Assembly: GCA_034096865.1 (NCBI GenBank) | Contig: JAWQFJ010012292.1 | Span: 2,501 to 15,000 of the forward strand | DNA length: 12,500 nucleotides | Source: Theodoxus fluviatilis | Lineage: Eukaryota; Mollusca; Gastropoda; Cycloneritida; Neritidae | Direction: 5' to 3' | Shown here: piece after piece, positions 1 through 7,540 of the stretch | Numbering within the stretch: position 1 is the first letter of the stretch | Layout of the letters: every line of letters starts with the position of its first letter | Made by a program: the position numbers and the translations under genes | The notes under the pieces: model-generated | Seen by the model: only the letters and a program-made list of their open reading frames with translations | Told to the model about the DNA's origin: nothing | Database searches by the model: none

Positions 1-84
1 GTCGGATCTTCAGGCGGAGTCTGAACCCGCGACCTCCCGTGGAACATTCGAGTGTTCTTACCACTGATTTGCCGAGGTGCCCAT
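1..84 (-). mobile_element. tRNA-derived SINE head (partial)
   Basis: Read on the minus strand from 84, the sequence begins GGGCACCTCGGCAAATCAG and continues TGGTAAGAACACTCG. That part resembles a tRNA 5' half with an A-box. It then reaches GCGGGTTCAGACTCCGCC, close to the B-box consensus GGTTCRANNCC, at 27-16. The spacing is tRNA-like, but the sequence does not fold as a clean functional tRNA. I read it as the RNA polymerase III promoter part of a SINE. The element may continue beyond the window edge. Confidence 0.5.
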
Positions 85-672
85 GTATTATGGTTTCGTT
101 GCTAGGGCGTTTGGCTGCATTCCGTGCCAAAGATAGCCACTCGATGGGGAAATAGGAAACTTTGTCTTAAGGCCAACTAGACATCTGCCGCCATCCCTTC
201 AACTCAATTCTTGACTTTTTAAAATTTATTCCATCGAATCAGTCTGACAGTAGGTAAGCTTTGTCATGATTTTTAAACATCCTTGTTTGGATTAAATTTG
301 AAGAAAAAGACAATTGTCTTAAGTTACTTTCGAAGCTGAACATATATTTGATGATTAAACTGAGTTTCGACACACTTGTGGACCCTTGGCAAATACAAGT
401 GCATACGAACGAAGGCGAGTACCAGCACGTGGTCCCACGTCTATATATAGATAGGAGTGCGGGATGCATGCTAGGGGGACCGAGAGTGTGTGAACTCACA
501 GGCTTAGTCCCGCTCTCATTTCCTTGACTGAAATATTGTATTGTTGACTCTGCAGAAAGGCAAACACAGAGGCGCATATACAGCTCAAAGCTTCAAAATG
601 TCATACTTACGCGTAAATTCAGTTTCATCTAACTATCGTTAATGTTACGTTCCTCGCGCTGTTCATTTGCAG
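85..672. other. No gene recognised (upstream flank or intron)
   Basis: AT-rich sequence with a TATATATA stretch near 440-450 and a lone GTAAGC at 255. No open frame with both splice borders is visible. The missing first PH exon was looked for here and not found. Confidence 0.3.
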
Positions 673-791
673 GAAGGTGTTTCTGTCTGACTTCGTGGAG
701 CGAGAAACTGTTTGTACTCTACAAGAACGGAATCCTTGCATGCTACAGAGGTTCTAGAGGGGGCACCGAGCAGTTCCACATCCAGCTCAAG
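673..791 (+). CDS. Candidate exon: N-terminal strands of a PH domain
   Basis: The acceptor is gttcatttgcag at 661-672. The exon opens in phase 1 (two bases, then AGG at 675) and encodes 39 complete codons. The stretch SEKLFVLYKNGILACYRG matches the beta2-beta3 signature of PH domains (K-x-[FW]-F/V-V-L-Y-x-x-G-x-L-x-x-Y), and QFHIQL fits the next strand. The frame stays open to a TAA at 867-869, but the best end is a GC-type donor, CTCAAG|GCAAGA, at 791/792. This makes phase 0 and joins seamlessly to the 1916 exon. No alternative GT donor continues the domain. The beginning of beta1 must come from an upstream exon that I could not find between 1 and 660. Confidence 0.6.
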
Positions 792-1547
792 GCAAGAAAA
801 GCGCTTCAATGTCGTTTCTGTGTCGGAGGTCCTTGTTTTATTTCACGCCCAGCTGAACATTTATCTTAAATTTTCCGACGTTTTTGGTACCAAAGGCCAT
901 CACAAAGGTATCTCAAGAGCAACCAGCAACAGCGCCCATCTCTGTCGATTGCTCTGCCTCTGAATGGTATTTCAAACGTCCAGGATACACTGCCGGTGCT
1001 TTATACTTGTAAATCCATGGCTGAAATACACACACACTCGTGGGAATCGGACACGCCATAGGAATAGATGACAAGGCGTTCACATAACACTGAGAACAAG
1101 TCTTGCATTCACAACAAAGTAAATGTTATATCTATTTGTATTCCACTCTAGTAATCTTTCTCGAGTAAATGTGTGTGTTTTTTGTCCGTACGCGCAACAT
1201 CTTGAAACGAAGTTTTCACAACTTTGTATTGCATTTTCATACTTTTCTCTTTTTTTCCTCAAGTAAAAACAAATCAATTCGACTTATTACTTCCCGAACC
1301 GTGCATTCCAAGAAATTAAAAGCAAAACATGGACATTTGTGTCATTCAAGACAGCATTGCGTGCAATCTAGGAAACATAAGTATTTCAGAGCAAAGTTGG
1401 TTGCACGCACATAAACTAAATATAATTCATTATGTTTAGCAGTTACGAAGTGATAAAATTGATAGACAAAAACGGTGACGAAAGTTGAATGTCTCTTGTC
1501 TCTAGAGCTCTGTGCAGAGTATTTTTCTTCTCTCTTAGCATCACTGG
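792..1547. other. Intron 1, first part; nothing recognised
   Basis: AT-rich sequence that begins with the GC-type donor. Short open frames on both strands here lack splice borders and coding character. Confidence 0.3.
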
Positions 1548-1854
1548 TGCTGAAAGAGTCGTTGTAACCAACATTTCCGGACACTGTACCCGAGTTTTGA
1601 AATCTCGGCCTTACAGTCACGTGACTCGCACGCCCGGGGAGTTATGCTAAGATCCGGCCGCGTTAATGTATCTGAGTTTTGTGACAAACGTCTTGCTCGG
1701 CGATACTGTACTCCATGCACCTTAACGGTGCGCGTGATTCGGGTGTAATCTTAAGCTATACGACGTTTATAAATGTCCGTTCTCGCGAGAAATGCCGAGA
1801 TTTGAAACTCGGGTACAGTGTCCGGAAATGTTGGTTACAACGACCATTTCAGCA
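1548..1854. mobile_element. 307-bp MITE with long terminal inverted repeats
   Basis: The arms 1548-1609 and 1794-1854 are inverted copies of about 61 bp. The outer tips are TGCTGAAA and TTTCAGCA. The inner core, including ttgtaaccaacatttccgga, is identical in both arms, apart from a 1-bp indel and few mismatches overall. The 184-bp interior has no coding capacity. Just outside both ends lies TCACTGG, and the shared string is AGCATCACTGG at 1537-1547 and 1851-1861. It is a direct repeat of 7-11 bp, depending on where the tip is placed. This would suit a target duplication of a hAT (8 bp) or Mutator-like (9-11 bp) element. It lies in the first intron, ending 61 nt before the 1916 exon. Confidence 0.65.
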
Positions 1855-1915
1855 TCACTGGCATGTACGTCGAGAGAGAGAGACGACAAGCGGATGCCTT
1901 AATTTGGTGTTCCAG

Positions 1916-2079
1916 TGTGTAAGCCCCTTCGTGGTAGTGGGCAGCAACACACGGAGGCTGGCGGAACGGCCCAGCTTGCCCAGAGGTTGCAGGGATGACC
2001 AACTGATTGCCCTGCCCACTCAAGCATCCCCCACCTGTTCACGCTACTGGGTCTACTGCAGGGATCCAGACACATTCCA
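1916..2079 (+). CDS. Candidate exon: central strands of the PH domain
   Basis: The acceptor is ttaatttggtgttccag ending at 1915. The exon is 164 nt, phase 0 in and phase 2 out, with donor CA|GTAGGC at 2079/2080. It encodes 54 full codons. CVSPFVVVG continues the sheet from the 673 exon. RDDQLIALPT resembles beta5. SRYWVYCRDPDTFQ resembles beta6-beta7 leading into the C-terminal helix. The last codon is completed across the intron (CA+G, Gln). A longer + strand ORF from 1715 to 2083 covers the exon, but its first part lies inside an inverted-repeat element, so the exon should start at the acceptor. The loops are long for a PH domain. Confidence 0.6.
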
Positions 2080-2318
2080 GTAGGCTCGCAGTATGCTCGT
2101 GTCCTTCTAGCAGTCTTTGGATATTTCCAGTTTGATTGTCTTTTGGGTGTTCCGTCTGTGACCTTGCCTTCGTCTCAAGTCAGTCTGAACGTTTGCTTTG
2201 TGTCTTTGTCTCCCTCTTTCACGTGAAGCCTTGTCTGTGCATCAACAAGCTCTACCCCGCCATTTCATGCTCAACCGGTTCTTTGGAAAGAGAAGGAGAA
2301 TGGGTTGTGACAATGGCA

Positions 2319-2490
2319 GTAGCAGCATCAGTGGTAGTGGTAAATGTGGTGTTGGTGGCGGCTGTCTCAGTACTAGTGGTGGTGGTGGTGGTGTGGTAGA
2401 AGGAGCAGCAGCAGTAGCAGGTGACAATAAAGGCGACGACGATGACGACCATGACGACGATATCGACAATGACGACGATTTCACCGTCCT
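2319..2490. repeat. Cryptic trinucleotide-rich tract
   Basis: An imperfect run of GTG/GGT triplets (a pure GGT core near 2376-2394) is followed by AGC/GCA triplets. GAC/GAT triplets then run from about 2435 to 2482. The open frames over this tract on both strands come from triplet periodicity, not from a gene. It fills most of intron 2 (2080-2562). Confidence 0.7.
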
Positions 2491-2562
2491 TCATGATCGT
2501 CTATTTTCGATGACCAGATCGTGGTGTGTTTACAGCATGTGGCTCTCTCTTCTGTGTTGCAG

Positions 2563-2590
2563 GGCCTGGATCGAAGCCATAGAACTCGTG
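2563..2590 (+). CDS. Candidate 28-nt micro-exon: C-terminal helix of the PH domain
   Basis: A strong acceptor (ggctctctcttctgtgttgcag) ends at 2562 and a perfect donor (GTG|GTAAGT) follows at 2591. The exon is 28 nt, phase 2 in and phase 0 out. It encodes AWIEAIELV, which carries the near-invariant Trp and the amphipathic pattern of the PH C-terminal helix (typically x-x-A-W-I-x-A-I). The other two frames give either a stop or a peptide without PH character. The last 15 bases of the exon and its donor are repeated downstream in a 49-bp minisatellite, so several competing donors exist. Confidence 0.65.
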
Positions 2591-2853
2591 GTAAGTCTCC
2601 CTGCACTGATGTCCTCTGCACAAAGCCATAGAACTCGTGGTAAGTCTCCCTGCACTGCTGTCCTCTGCACAAAGCCATAGAACTCGTGGTAAGTCTCCCT
2701 GCACTGCTGTCCTCTGCACAAAGCCATAGAACTCGTGGTAAGTCTCCCTGCACTGCTGTCCTCTGCACAAAGCCATAGAACTCGTGGTAAGTCTCCCTGC
2801 ACTGCTGTCCTCTGCACAAAGCCATAGAACTCGTGGTAAGTCTCCCTGCACTG
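2576..2853 (+). repeat. 49-bp minisatellite duplicating an exon-intron junction
   Basis: Units start at 2576, 2625, 2674, 2723, 2772 and 2821. There are five full copies and a last one of 33 bp. Only the first differs, by one base (ctgatg for ctgctg). Each unit consists of the last 15 bases of the 2563 exon, the donor GTAAGT and about 28 bases of intron start. Perfect donors therefore sit at 2591, 2640, 2689, 2738, 2787 and 2836. Near identity of the copies indicates recent amplification. The long minus-strand frames across it (2481-3138) are repeat artefacts, since 49 is not a multiple of 3. Confidence 0.9.
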
Positions 2854-2978
2854 AAAGCCAAGACCGACGCGCTGACAGACCACGTGCAGTCGCCGCTGTA
2901 GGCAGCAGTGGGGAAGCAGAGAGGTGTCCGAAAAAGCGCGCCGCTTAAAAGAGCACGTTTGTGTGCTTTTATGTCTAC

Positions 2979-3001
2979 GTGTGTATGTGTACGTATGTGT
3001 T

Positions 3002-3060
<59 letters not shown>

Positions 3061-3069
3061 GTGTGTGTG
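2979..3069. repeat. (GT)n microsatellite
   Basis: A GT run with a few A, C and T interruptions at its left end. It lies in intron 3. It accounts for the Cys/Val and Thr/His open frames on the two strands. Confidence 0.9.
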
Positions 3070-3475
3070 ACATTGAAATGCATACCTATTTAAGCAAGCG
3101 CAAAATGTGGCGGTTTGGCGACACGACTGAGGAGGCATGCCTTTCTATTGTCTTTGACATGAGCGGGCAGAGCGACGCTCCATCGACAAACGTGTTCTGT
3201 GCGTCATTTACAGTCCAGACAAGGAACGATTGTTTCCTGCAAGAGTTAGTAGTAATGACGGTCGATGCGTTGCGATTCGTGGCGATGCAACTTGTTCTAT
3301 TTTTCGAAGAAGCACGTAAACATCGCAGTATCATTATAACCATAATGTGCACGATGAATTCAAAGAAAGAAATGACAGAAACGAAAGGGATAGTTAAAAG
3401 GAGGTTAAATAATTTTAAAGTTTTTGTAACGGTTTTTTCAGGAAGGATTTTGGATCACCGATTTGTGCACTTAAA
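3070..3475. other. Intron 3 part; one open frame of doubtful meaning
   Basis: The + frame is open from the GT repeat to 3491. It includes a stretch reading MWRFGDTTEEACLSIVFDM. No acceptor or donor frames it convincingly, and its end runs into a mobile element, so I do not call it a gene. Confidence 0.25.
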
Positions 3476-3970
3476 GCCTGTCCTTAATTGACAAATAAAT
3501 CTTGGCTAATATTCACCAAGTCTTGGCAAATTACTTATTGGCAAACATTCGGCAAAAAATTGGCAACTGGTGCACCAAGTCATGGCACATTTTTAGTTTC
3601 TTAATAGCTTGACGAAACCAAGCCAAGATCTCGCAAACAAAGGACATTTGCAGTAATTATGGCATCAATCGGCATCATGCCCATACCGAAAGTGTGCAAT
3701 GGGTGTACATGTAAACGAAGCGACAATTTTTGTTCTGCCATTGTGCTCTTAGGGGATCTCACGAATATCTCGCGCCATTAGCTATTGACATTACCTGTCG
3801 AGCAATTATCCCAAGGCTTGGCAAATATTGGCCATGTCTTGGCAAAAACTAATTAAGAACCGGAACGCTTGACCAAATATTCAGCGAATATATCCCAACA
3901 TCCGGCAAAGTTTGACTGAGTACTTGGCTAGTATTTGCCAAGGCTTGGCAAACACCACTTAAGAACCGGC
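3476..3970. mobile_element. 495-bp non-autonomous element with TTGGCAA subterminal repeats
   Basis: The ends are imperfect inverted repeats: GCCTGTCCTTAATTG on the left and GCCGGTTCTTAAGTG on the right read in reverse. A third copy of the end, CCGGTTCTTAATTAG in reverse, lies inside at 3848-3862. More than ten copies of TTGGCAA or its variants occur in the outer parts in both orientations, including a perfect 19-bp palindrome, TTTGCCAAGGCTTGGCAAA, at 3934-3952. Such clustering is typical of transposase-binding subterminal repeats. I could not define a target duplication. The middle (about 3630-3800) carries none of the motifs and has no ORF. Confidence 0.5.
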
Positions 3971-4456
3971 TTATGACACGGTGACCAATAATATACGTAA
4001 CGCCACCACGCAAATACCTGGCACATTAGCTCCAGAACATAAGCATGCATTCCTCGGGGGTTTTTTCTTCCTGGGCCGGGCTTACCCTTTGATCTTTCTC
4101 TCTGTGCTCCACTGACATCTGTAACCCCGATGACGGCGTGAAACTCATAACGCCGTACCGTCTCTGCTTTCTGGGAGCTGCATCATTTTACCCGACACCA
4201 AAACAAACACACAGAAAATGTCCGAATACGTTGACTAAGTACATCTGGAGGGTTTCTGAATGCGATGTAGTTTTTATAGACGAAATACTTTAGAGCTTTC
4301 CCTTCCTATTCGTATACTTTTTCGCAGTTAATATGTTGATCAGCACAGATGCACCAGCAGATACATCAAGGGGGCCACACCTTTGCATATTCATCAAATT
4401 CTTCACTTTATCTTCTCATGGGATTCCTAAGCGTACCGCCGCTGTTTGCAAACCAT
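3971..4456. other. Intron 3 part; nothing recognised
   Basis: Mixed-composition sequence without repeats, RNA genes or credible exons. Confidence 0.3.
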
Positions 4457-4562
4457 GTCGCAGAAAAGGATGGGGACACTATTTGACCCTGTCGCAGAAA
4501 AGGATGGGGACACTATTTGACCATGTCGCAGAAAAGGATGGGGACACTATTTGACCATGTCG
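4457..4562. repeat. 34-bp tandem repeat, 3.1 copies
   Basis: Units start at 4457, 4491 and 4525, with a 4-bp remnant at 4559. They differ only at the base before gtcgc (ccct versus ccat). Each unit contains tttgac, a plausible branch-point sequence. The last of these lies about 27 nt before the acceptor at 4581, so the repeat appears to triple the branch-point region of the 4582 exon. Confidence 0.9.
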
Positions 4563-4581
4563 AGCCCTTGCTCCTTTTCAG

Positions 4582-4624
4582 ATGACCACGTCTGAGAGCA
4601 GCTGTAGCACGAGTTCCACAGAAG
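4582..4624 (+). CDS. Candidate exon: Ser/Thr-rich linker after the PH domain
   Basis: The acceptor is cccttgctccttttcag ending at 4581. The donor is GAAG|GTAAGTCAG at 4624/4625, close to consensus. Of the three frames only phase 0 is open, and it matches the phase-0 end of the 2590 exon. The 43 nt encode MTTSESSCSTSSTE plus one base, so it leaves in phase 1. The Ser/Thr/Glu composition suggests a flexible, possibly phosphorylated linker (inference). The ATG at the first exon base could also start a shorter isoform, but that would be unusual. A 34-bp triplication lies 23 nt upstream of the exon. Confidence 0.55.
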
Positions 4625-4787
4625 GTAAGTCAGTTTGCATCATCTGCAAAGGCGCGTTGCTTACGCTGGTATCTTGCGAGATTCTGCGAGGAATAGGCCG
4701 CAGTGAACATTATGATGAAAGAAGATGTAAAAGCATTCAGATGTTGACACCGGTCTATGTAACGCGGCCCCTGTGACTCCGACTCTG

Positions 4788-5498
4788 GAGCGCGTTGCCT
4801 ATGCTAGGTACCCTCCTCGAGGGCAAGGTGAGAGCGAGGCGAGCATCGATAGACGTCTAAGAAACGGCCAATCATCAGTTGGTAAGGCGGAAGTCCGAGA
4901 GAGCGTGCCTGCGTCCTGGCGCCAGAGTCGGTGAAGAAGTTGCCGATAGATTAAATAACTGACGATACAGACATCACACCAGTTTTTCTCTTGATAGAAC
5001 ATATCATTGTGACATTTCGAATGGCACGGGAACTTTATAAATAAAAGCAACTCGGGTTCGATTGCAGACAATTTTGTCGAAAATGTTGTGCCTCAATACA
5101 CTTCGATTATTTCAATAGACATAATTCAGAGAGTGGATATGTTCGATGATTCGAGTGTGCAAACGATTAGAAAAATGTCGACAGCATTGTCCTGAAATAA
5201 CCCATGCACTTACTCTTCAAAATAAACAAATGAACACTGCAACAGCAAATACTTCCGTGTGCGTACACTTTTCCATTCTTGGACTGCGAGAAGCACAGTT
5301 CAGGCACTGCCGTCTCTCAGCGGCAACCCAATTGGCACGGTCTCCGCCATTTTGGATTATCCGGACCTCTGCAGCTAGTCGCGGTGAGGTACCTCCGGAG
5401 TTACCTCGGCCACCCTCCTTCTCCATGTGAGCGAGACGCAGTAAGCAACGCCTAGCCCTCGAGTTTCCTGCGAAATTCCTTGCCAAAGAAACGCGCCC
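4788..5498 (+). mobile_element. Non-autonomous DNA transposon, copy A (711 bp)
   Basis: Its sequence matches, over nearly all its length, the reverse complement of copy B at 6844-7540. Examples are gtgaagaagttgccgataga, tcgaatggcacgggaac and cagcaaatacttccgtgt. The right end, ccaaagaaacgcgccc, corresponds to the copy B terminus, while the left end (gagcgcgtt) is shortened and degraded. CTG at 4785-4787 and 5499-5501 is a possible 3-bp target duplication. No transposase is encoded. It lies in intron 4. The open frames here belong to the element. Confidence 0.75.
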
Positions 5499-5680
5499 CT
5501 GGCTGTATGCTGTGGGCACTCGCGCAGTGCACGCCTTGGCTGCTGACGTCACAGTCTTCACTAGAAATTGTTCAAGCCCGTCGTACAGGAGGCGATTTCT
5601 CACGTTCCCCACTGACGCTGTGCACATGACAAAAGTATCTCCTAGTCGCAGAACACTACTAATGCTTTTGCTCCTGTTGT

Positions 5681-5693
5681 GAAGGTTCTAGAA
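5681..5693 (+). promoter_or_regulatory. Heat-shock-element-like motif in the LTR
   Basis: GAAGGTTCTAGAA is an exact GAAnnTTCnnGAA trimer, 6 bases inside the LTR and about 190 bases before its TATA box. It suggests stress-responsive transcription of the element (inference). Confidence 0.4.
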
Positions 5694-5803
5694 GGAACGG
5701 AAACATTGTAGCACAATCGGGCTGTTTACATCGACCTCTCCGCTAATGCCGTTGCCTGGTCACTTGTTGGGTCGGGCTACATAATTGTCTTGGCTGTGTC
5801 ACA

Positions 5804-5890
5804 TGACGTCAGTTGCGCCACGACTGGAGCGTGAGAGTATATTCAACTCTGCGCTGGAAAGGTCTGGAACCTGTGTAAAGGGTATATAAG
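5804..5890 (+). promoter_or_regulatory. LTR promoter: CRE and TATA box
   Basis: TGACGTCA at 5804-5811 is a perfect palindromic CRE. TATATAAG at 5883-5890 is a good TATA box, predicting transcription start near 5915. A second TGACGTCA lies outside the LTR at 5544-5551. Confidence 0.45.
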
Positions 5891-6075
5891 CGTGGCAAAG
5901 CGACAGACAAGGGAGAACACGGGAAGATACGACAGAGTTAAGGTGAGAGCTTAACTAGAAGATAAACGAGTCCTCCTTTGTAAGGAGTGAGTCCTCTCTG
6001 GCATTGCGCGTAGAGTGAAGTTGTTATGACGAGACTGTTTACTGATTGTCACTGCCGTGTATCGACCAGTGCATA

Positions 6076-6081
6076 AATAAA
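6076..6081 (+). terminator. Poly(A) signal of the LTR
   Basis: AATAAA is followed about 20-30 bases later by gcgtttgtgaac, a GT-rich context. It lies inside the gene's intron, upstream of the 6195 exon, and could cause premature polyadenylation. Confidence 0.45.
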
Positions 6082-6194
6082 GTTTGATCAAAAACGACCA
6101 CCAGCGTTTGTGAACTTCGACTTCCCGGTGCAAGCAAGGAGAATCCCCGTACAAAAGGATATTGTGAAGAGAAGAGAGTGCGACACTCCTCTAG

Positions 6195-6282
6195 TGGAGC
6201 CGACATTGGCTGCCGCGATGAAGCACGCTGAGAGCGTTGGTGTGGAGCATGTGGAATGTCTTGTGTACGACTCTCTAAACAG
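6195..6282 (+). CDS. Candidate exon of the PH gene, 3' end uncertain
   Basis: The exon opens in phase 1 after ctcctctag (ending 6194), matching the phase-1 end of the 4624 exon. It reads (V)[14 protein letters not shown] followed by [14 protein letters not shown]. The frame remains open into the (CA)n tract, so the frame alone does not show where the exon ends. Possible donors are 6239/6240 (TTG|GTGTGG, phase 1, which would join directly to the 8075 exon), 6282/6283 (CAG|GTCACT, phase 2) and 6291/6292 (GAG|GTTTGC, phase 2). None is strong. With either phase-2 donor a further exon is missing before 8075. A solo LTR now sits immediately upstream of the acceptor. Confidence 0.4.
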
Positions 6283-6296
6283 GTCACTGAGGTTTG

Positions 6297-6330
<34 letters not shown>

Positions 6331-6487
6331 CACACGCACACACACACGCATACACACGCACACACGCACACACACACGCACACACACACGCACGCACACA
6401 CACACACACACACACACGCACACACACACATACACACACACACGCACGCAAGCACGCAAGTGCACGCGCACACGCACACACACACAC
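6297..6487. repeat. (CA)n microsatellite with G and T interruptions
   Basis: An almost pure CA run with regularly scattered CG and TA steps. It starts about 15 bases after the end of the 6195 exon. The Thr/His and Cys/Val frames of about 100-160 codons on both strands are artefacts of it. Confidence 0.95.
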
Positions 6488-6843
6488 CTCCCTTTCCCCC
6501 TTTCTCCCTCCTACGCACATCAAGTATGAATTTCTACATTTTCTAATGCATACTCCCGTTTGTATCGTTTATTTTCTTCTTAAACATTTGAGGAAATAAA
6601 ATAGTCCTTATCATTTAAGCTATTTTTAATCATTTTACCATTATTTCATATTTCTCCTCGCCTGGTTTTTTGTTGTCTTTCTTGCGTGATCTCCTCCTAC
6701 CGTCCTTCTTTCCCATATCTATTTGATAGCCTGACTTGTTATCCTTCCTTCTCCTTCCTCCTTTCTTTTCTCCTGCGATAGTTTCTTTGTAACACCCGCC
6801 TCCATGCCAAAGGCAGACATGTCGGAAATAGCAATATTTCAAT
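6488..6843. other. Pyrimidine-rich spacer; nothing recognised
   Basis: T- and CT-rich sequence with an AATAAA at 6594. There are no exon borders or repeats beyond a loose CTCCT pattern. Confidence 0.3.
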
Positions 6844-7540
6844 GGGCGCGTTTGTTTGGCCCAAAATCTCGAGAGAATCGCGAGGGCTAGGCGTTTCCTA
6901 CGTTCATCGCTCATTAGGGCGCACTCGCCGTGAAGGCGGGAGGCCGAGGGAGGTCCGGAGCTCCCTCGATGCTTCCCGCTGCAGTGACCCGGATGAGCCA
7001 AAATGGCGGAGTCAGCGCGAGTTGGGCTGGTGTTCGGAGAGAACAGTGCCTGTAATGTGCTTTTCAGGGTTGGAGAATGGAAAAGTGTACGTACACGGAA
7101 GTATTTGCTGTTCGAGTGTTCATTTGTATATATAGAGGAGTAGTAGGTGTATTGGGTATTTCTGGACATACACTGTCGAATTTTTTTTCGCTTGCTGTAT
7201 ACGTACGCTCTATGAATTATGTCCCTTGAATCGAGGCCTAACATTTTCGACAACATTATCTACAGTTGAACCCGGGTTGCTTTTTTTCGCTGAAAAAGTT
7301 CCCGTGCCATTCGATATGACACCATGGTGTGTTCTATGAAGTGAAAAACTTATGTGATATCTGTATCGTCAGTTATTTCGTCTATCGGCAACTTCTTCAC
7401 TGACTCAGGCGCCGGGACGCAGCCATGTTCTCCCGCCTTGCGAGTTGATTGGCCGTTTTTCTAGCTGTAGGAGCTTCTCACTCGCCCTCGACTAGCCATC
7501 CAGGGAGAATCTCAAGATTTTGGGCCAAACAAACGCGCCC
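6844..7540 (-). mobile_element. Non-autonomous DNA transposon, copy B (697 bp)
   Basis: The ends are near-perfect 31-bp inverted repeats with one mismatch: GGGCGCGTTTGTTTGGCCCA and 11 more bases at 6844-6874, and its complement ending at 7540. AAT at 6841-6843 and 7541-7543 is a 3-bp target duplication. Three-bp duplications and a GGG...GTTTG tip suggest the PIF/Harbinger superfamily (inference). It is homologous to copy A in opposite orientation. It encodes no transposase. The minus-strand ORF 6630-7256 runs past its end and has no recognisable domain. Confidence 0.8.

Larger units (their letters stand above)
5675..6185 (+). mobile_element. Solo LTR of an LTR retrotransposon (511 bp)
   Basis: It starts TGTTGTGAAGG and ends GTGCGACA, so the ends are TG...CA with a short inverted repeat (TGTTG/TGTCG). 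CTCC at 5671-5674 and 6186-6189 is a 4-bp target duplication. Internal signals are ordered as U3-R-U5: TATATAAG at 5883-5890, then AATAAA at 6076-6081, followed by GT-rich sequence. Nothing after the right copy resembles a primer-binding site or internal region, so recombination has left one LTR. The 4-bp duplication fits Gypsy-type elements, but no protein is present to classify it. Confidence 0.75.

Noticed and set aside
1..84. Functional tRNA gene
   Set aside because: A- and B-box resemblance only. The B-box is imperfect and the stems do not pair as in a tRNA, so SINE origin is more likely.
238..260. Donor GTAAGC at 255 as end of the missing first PH exon
   Set aside because: The phase-1 frame has a TAA only about 11 codons upstream and no acceptor or convincing start between.
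2625..2853. CRISPR-like array
   Set aside because: The 49-bp units are contiguous and identical throughout, with no spacers, and the genome is evidently eukaryotic.
2481..3138. Minus-strand ORFs of up to 202 codons with repeated QGDLPRVLWLC-type peptide
   Set aside because: They are the 49-bp minisatellite and (GT)n repeat read in all frames. The + strand interpretation with splice donors explains the sequence better.
2961..3491. 128 non-repetitive codons open on + after the GT repeat
   Set aside because: No splice border or recognised domain. It runs into a mobile element and would conflict with the intron between 2590 and 4582. Kept only as a doubtful frame.
6039..6599. Cys/Val and Thr/His ORFs on both strands
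   Set aside because: Read-through of the (CA)n microsatellite.
6630..7256. 208-codon minus-strand ORF, possible transposase of copy B
   Set aside because: It runs past the element end into the pyrimidine-rich flank, shows no transposase motif, and copy A does not preserve an equivalent frame.
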